In this document: piece by piece, positions 62,500 through 64,000 of the stretch
Position numbering within the stretch: the first letter of the stretch is position 1
Layout: every line of letters begins with the position of its first letter
Source of the DNA: Komarekiella delphini-convector SJRDD-AB1
GTDB taxonomy: Bacteria > Cyanobacteriota > Cyanobacteriia > Cyanobacteriales > Nostocaceae
Reading direction: 5' to 3'
Assembly (NCBI RefSeq): GCF_014831675.1
Contig: NZ_VJXY01000001.1
Span: 427,324-491,323 of the forward strand
DNA length: 64,000 nucleotides
Notes under the pieces: generated by a model
Told to the model about the DNA's origin: nothing
Seen by the model: only the letters and a program-made list of their open reading frames with translations
Databases searched by the model: none
Position numbers and translations under genes: made by a program

Positions 62500-63510
62500 A
62501 TGATACCAAATATTTCTGTAATTATACCAGCTTACAATAGCGAAAAAACTATTAAAGTAACAATCGAATCTGTTTTAAGGCAAACTTTTGTTGATTTTGA
62601 GTTAATTATAATTAATGATGGTTCGCAAGATTCCACTTTAGATATAATTTCACAATTTAAAGACTCTAGAATAAAAGTATTTTCCTTTAATAATTCTGGG
62701 GGTAACGTTAGCCGTAACCGTGGGTTGAATTATGCCATTGGAGAATTTATTAGTTTCTTAGATGCAGATGATATCTGGACAGCTGATAAGCTAGAAATTC
62801 AGTTGAAAGCCTTGCAGGAAAACCCCCAAGCAGTAGTTGCTTATAGTTGGACTGATTATATTAACGAAAATGGTGAATTCGTAGTCTCAGGCACACACAT
62901 TAATATCAATGGCAATGTTTATGAAAATCTATTGTTGACTAATTTTTTAGAGAATGGGTCAAATCCTTTAATTCGTAGAGAAGCTTTAATCGAATTAGGT
63001 GGATTTGATAAATACTTAAGTGCTGCTCAAGATTGGGATATGTGGTTGCGATTAGCTTGCAAGTTCGATTTTGTATGCATACCATCTGTACAAATTTTAT
63101 ACCGAATCAGTGCTAATTCAGTTTCTTCTAATCTTGTCAGACAAGAAAAAGCCTGCTTACAAGTTCTGGAACGAGCATATCAGATAAGACCATTGGCACT
63201 TAAAGATAATTGGAATATAAGCCTTGCCAACTTATATAAATATCTAACTTGTAAAGCATTACAAAAGCCGTTTAATAGACAAAATACTCTGATAGCGGCT
63301 AAATTTTTATGGAATTATATTTTGAATGACTCTTCAAGGCTCCAACGTATAAATTTCAGCTTAAAACTATTATTGAAAATTGTTATAGTTCTTTTCCTAC
63401 CTACCTCACTAAACAGAATTATTAATCAGCACAGAAACAGAAGCCAGGAGGCTGAAAATCGACCAGAAAATAAAAGTGGATACTCAGGTGCATTTACCGT
63501 TTCTAGTTAA
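62500..63510 (+). CDS. Hps glycosyltransferase, family 2 (HpsG-like)
   Basis: This 336-residue GT-A enzyme of a different branch starts MIPNISVIIPAYNSEKTIKV, has FELIIINDGSQDSTLDIISQ and ISFLDADDIWTADKLEIQLK with the metal-binding Asp-x-Asp, and an acceptor loop SAAQDWDMWLRLACKFDFV with the usual catalytic Asp. The C-terminal 90 residues are a basic helical region ending in a hydrophobic piece (LLLKIVIVLFLPTSL), suggesting membrane contact. It follows the two tandem glycosyltransferases by 179 bp. By position it corresponds to the third glycosyltransferase (hpsG) of the Nostoc cluster. Confidence 0.85.
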   Translation: MIPNISVIIPAYNSEKTIKVTIESVLRQTFVDFELIIINDGSQDSTLDIISQFKDSRIKVFSFNNSGGNVSRNRGLNYAIGEFISFLDADDIWTADKLEIQLKALQENPQAVVAYSWTDYINENGEFVVSGTHININGNVYENLLLTNFLENGSNPLIRREALIELGGFDKYLSAAQDWDMWLRLACKFDFVCIPSVQILYRISANSVSSNLVRQEKACLQVLERAYQIRPLALKDNWNISLANLYKYLTCKALQKPFNRQNTLIAAKFLWNYILNDSSRLQRINFSLKLLLKIVIVLFLPTSLNRIINQHRNRSQEAENRPENKSGYSGAFTVSS

Positions 63511-64000
63511 TACAAAATATTTTTTGAACCGCTCTAACAGTGGCTTTACTTTGCCAGAAATGTTAGTTGTTGTTGTACTAATTGGTATATTAGCTGCGCT
63601 GGGAATACCTAATTGGCTGACTTTTGTGAACACTCGTCGCCTCAATACTGCACAAAATGAAGTTCACCTTGCTATGCGCCAAGCTCGAAGTCAAGCTATC
63701 AAAGAAAAATTGACTTGGCAAGTTAGCTTTCGTGAACACAACGGTATTATTCAATGGGCTGTTCATCCTGCTACAGTAAACCCATCTGCCGCTAACTGGA
63801 ATAATTTAGATCCCAGTATCCATTTTGATTCTGAGACAAACTTTACACTCTCAAATGGAATACGCAAAGTTGAGTTTGACTATAGAGGTAATGCTAAAAG
63901 CCTCAACGACCTAGGACGGATCACGTTATCTAGTAAATATGGTGGTAAAGCTAAGCGTTGCGTTATTGTTTCGACAATTATAGGGGGAATGCGAACGGAA
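63476..64000 (+). CDS. GspH-like pseudopilin of the hps locus (3' end outside window)
   Basis: The frame crosses the window edge. The prepilin motif NSGFTLPEMLVVVVLIGILA (Glu5 present) is followed by LGIPNWLTFVNTRRLNTAQN, a GspH-like helix, SFREHNGIIQWAVHP, and RCVIVSTIIGGMRTE at the edge. The start is unclear: no ATG lies near; AGGAGG at 63446 points to a start soon after, and GTG at 63476 or 63488 are the candidates; I chose 63476. The leader of roughly 20 residues fits. It overlaps the end of the glycosyltransferase gene. Closest relative in view is the pseudopilin at 59467, hence probably hpsH or a further hpsD-like gene. Confidence 0.75.
   Translation, partial: MDTQVHLPFLVNTKYFLNRSNSGFTLPEMLVVVVLIGILAALGIPNWLTFVNTRRLNTAQNEVHLAMRQARSQAIKEKLTWQVSFREHNGIIQWAVHPATVNPSAANWNNLDPSIHFDSETNFTLSNGIRKVEFDYRGNAKSLNDLGRITLSSKYGGKAKRCVIVSTIIGGMRTE

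Overview
The window is chromosomal DNA from a filamentous, very probably heterocyst- and hormogonium-forming cyanobacterium of the Nostocales (Nostoc/Tolypothrix/Calothrix type). The basis is the very frequent HIP1 octamer (GCGATCGC), heptamer-type STRR repeats and other short Nostoc-style intergenic repeats, cyanobacteria-typical families (Uma2/DUF820, DUF4336, DICT kinase, polyphosphate glucokinase, type 2 IPP isomerase), and above all the start of an hps (hormogonium polysaccharide) locus at the right end. No rRNA, CRISPR array, intact transposase or prophage is visible.

Layout. 0-5.7 kb: a divergent azoreductase/HxlR pair, a coiled-coil protein, two tandem von Willebrand A proteins, an intramembrane M50/CBS protease, and a repeat element built around a 21-bp tandem array. 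5.7-10.1 kb: a complete CUT1-type sugar ABC transporter (binding protein, two permeases, ATPase) whose genes are separated by short repeats. 10.2-13.2 kb: a small four-Cys protein, tRNA-Cys, a short island ending in a degenerate tRNA-Cys copy, cysH, two tiny membrane peptides and a dead Uma2 gene. 13.5-22.1 kb: glutaredoxin-like protein, murE, a DICT histidine kinase with Gln at the usual phospho-His site, NUDIX, an RsmB-like RNA methylase, and a DUF2157/GDYXXLXY pair. 22.2-25.7 kb: a gene graveyard (IS200/IS605-type end, alpha-oxoamine synthase and SDR fragments, cNMP-binding fragment, HlyD fragment) with two intact Uma2 genes. 25.7-34.5 kb: sppA, fni, a large hybrid kinase and a membrane-anchored GTPase. 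34.7-36.6 kb: a compact AAA15 ATPase/RloB (TOPRIM-like) pair that looks like a two-gene defence module. 36.9-52.4 kb: mixed metabolic and signalling genes (aldo/keto reductase, DUF4336, creatininase-like, an overlapping hybrid-kinase/REC-kinase pair, polyphosphate glucokinase, SDR, a double-glycine leader peptide, rtcA, FAD oxidase) with two MITE-like elements. 53.0-64.0 kb: hpsA, three pseudopilins, three family 2 glycosyltransferases and a truncated further pseudopilin.

How genes may work together. The hps genes are all on the + strand and closely packed, and by homology combine a PilX-like large protein and pseudopilins with polysaccharide glycosyltransferases for hormogonium polysaccharide. 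The kinase pair at 43.1-47.1 kb overlaps by 4 bp and is probably one signalling unit. The ATPase/RloB pair overlaps by 16 bp, so the two proteins are probably made together. All function assignments come from reading motifs by eye; no database search was run.
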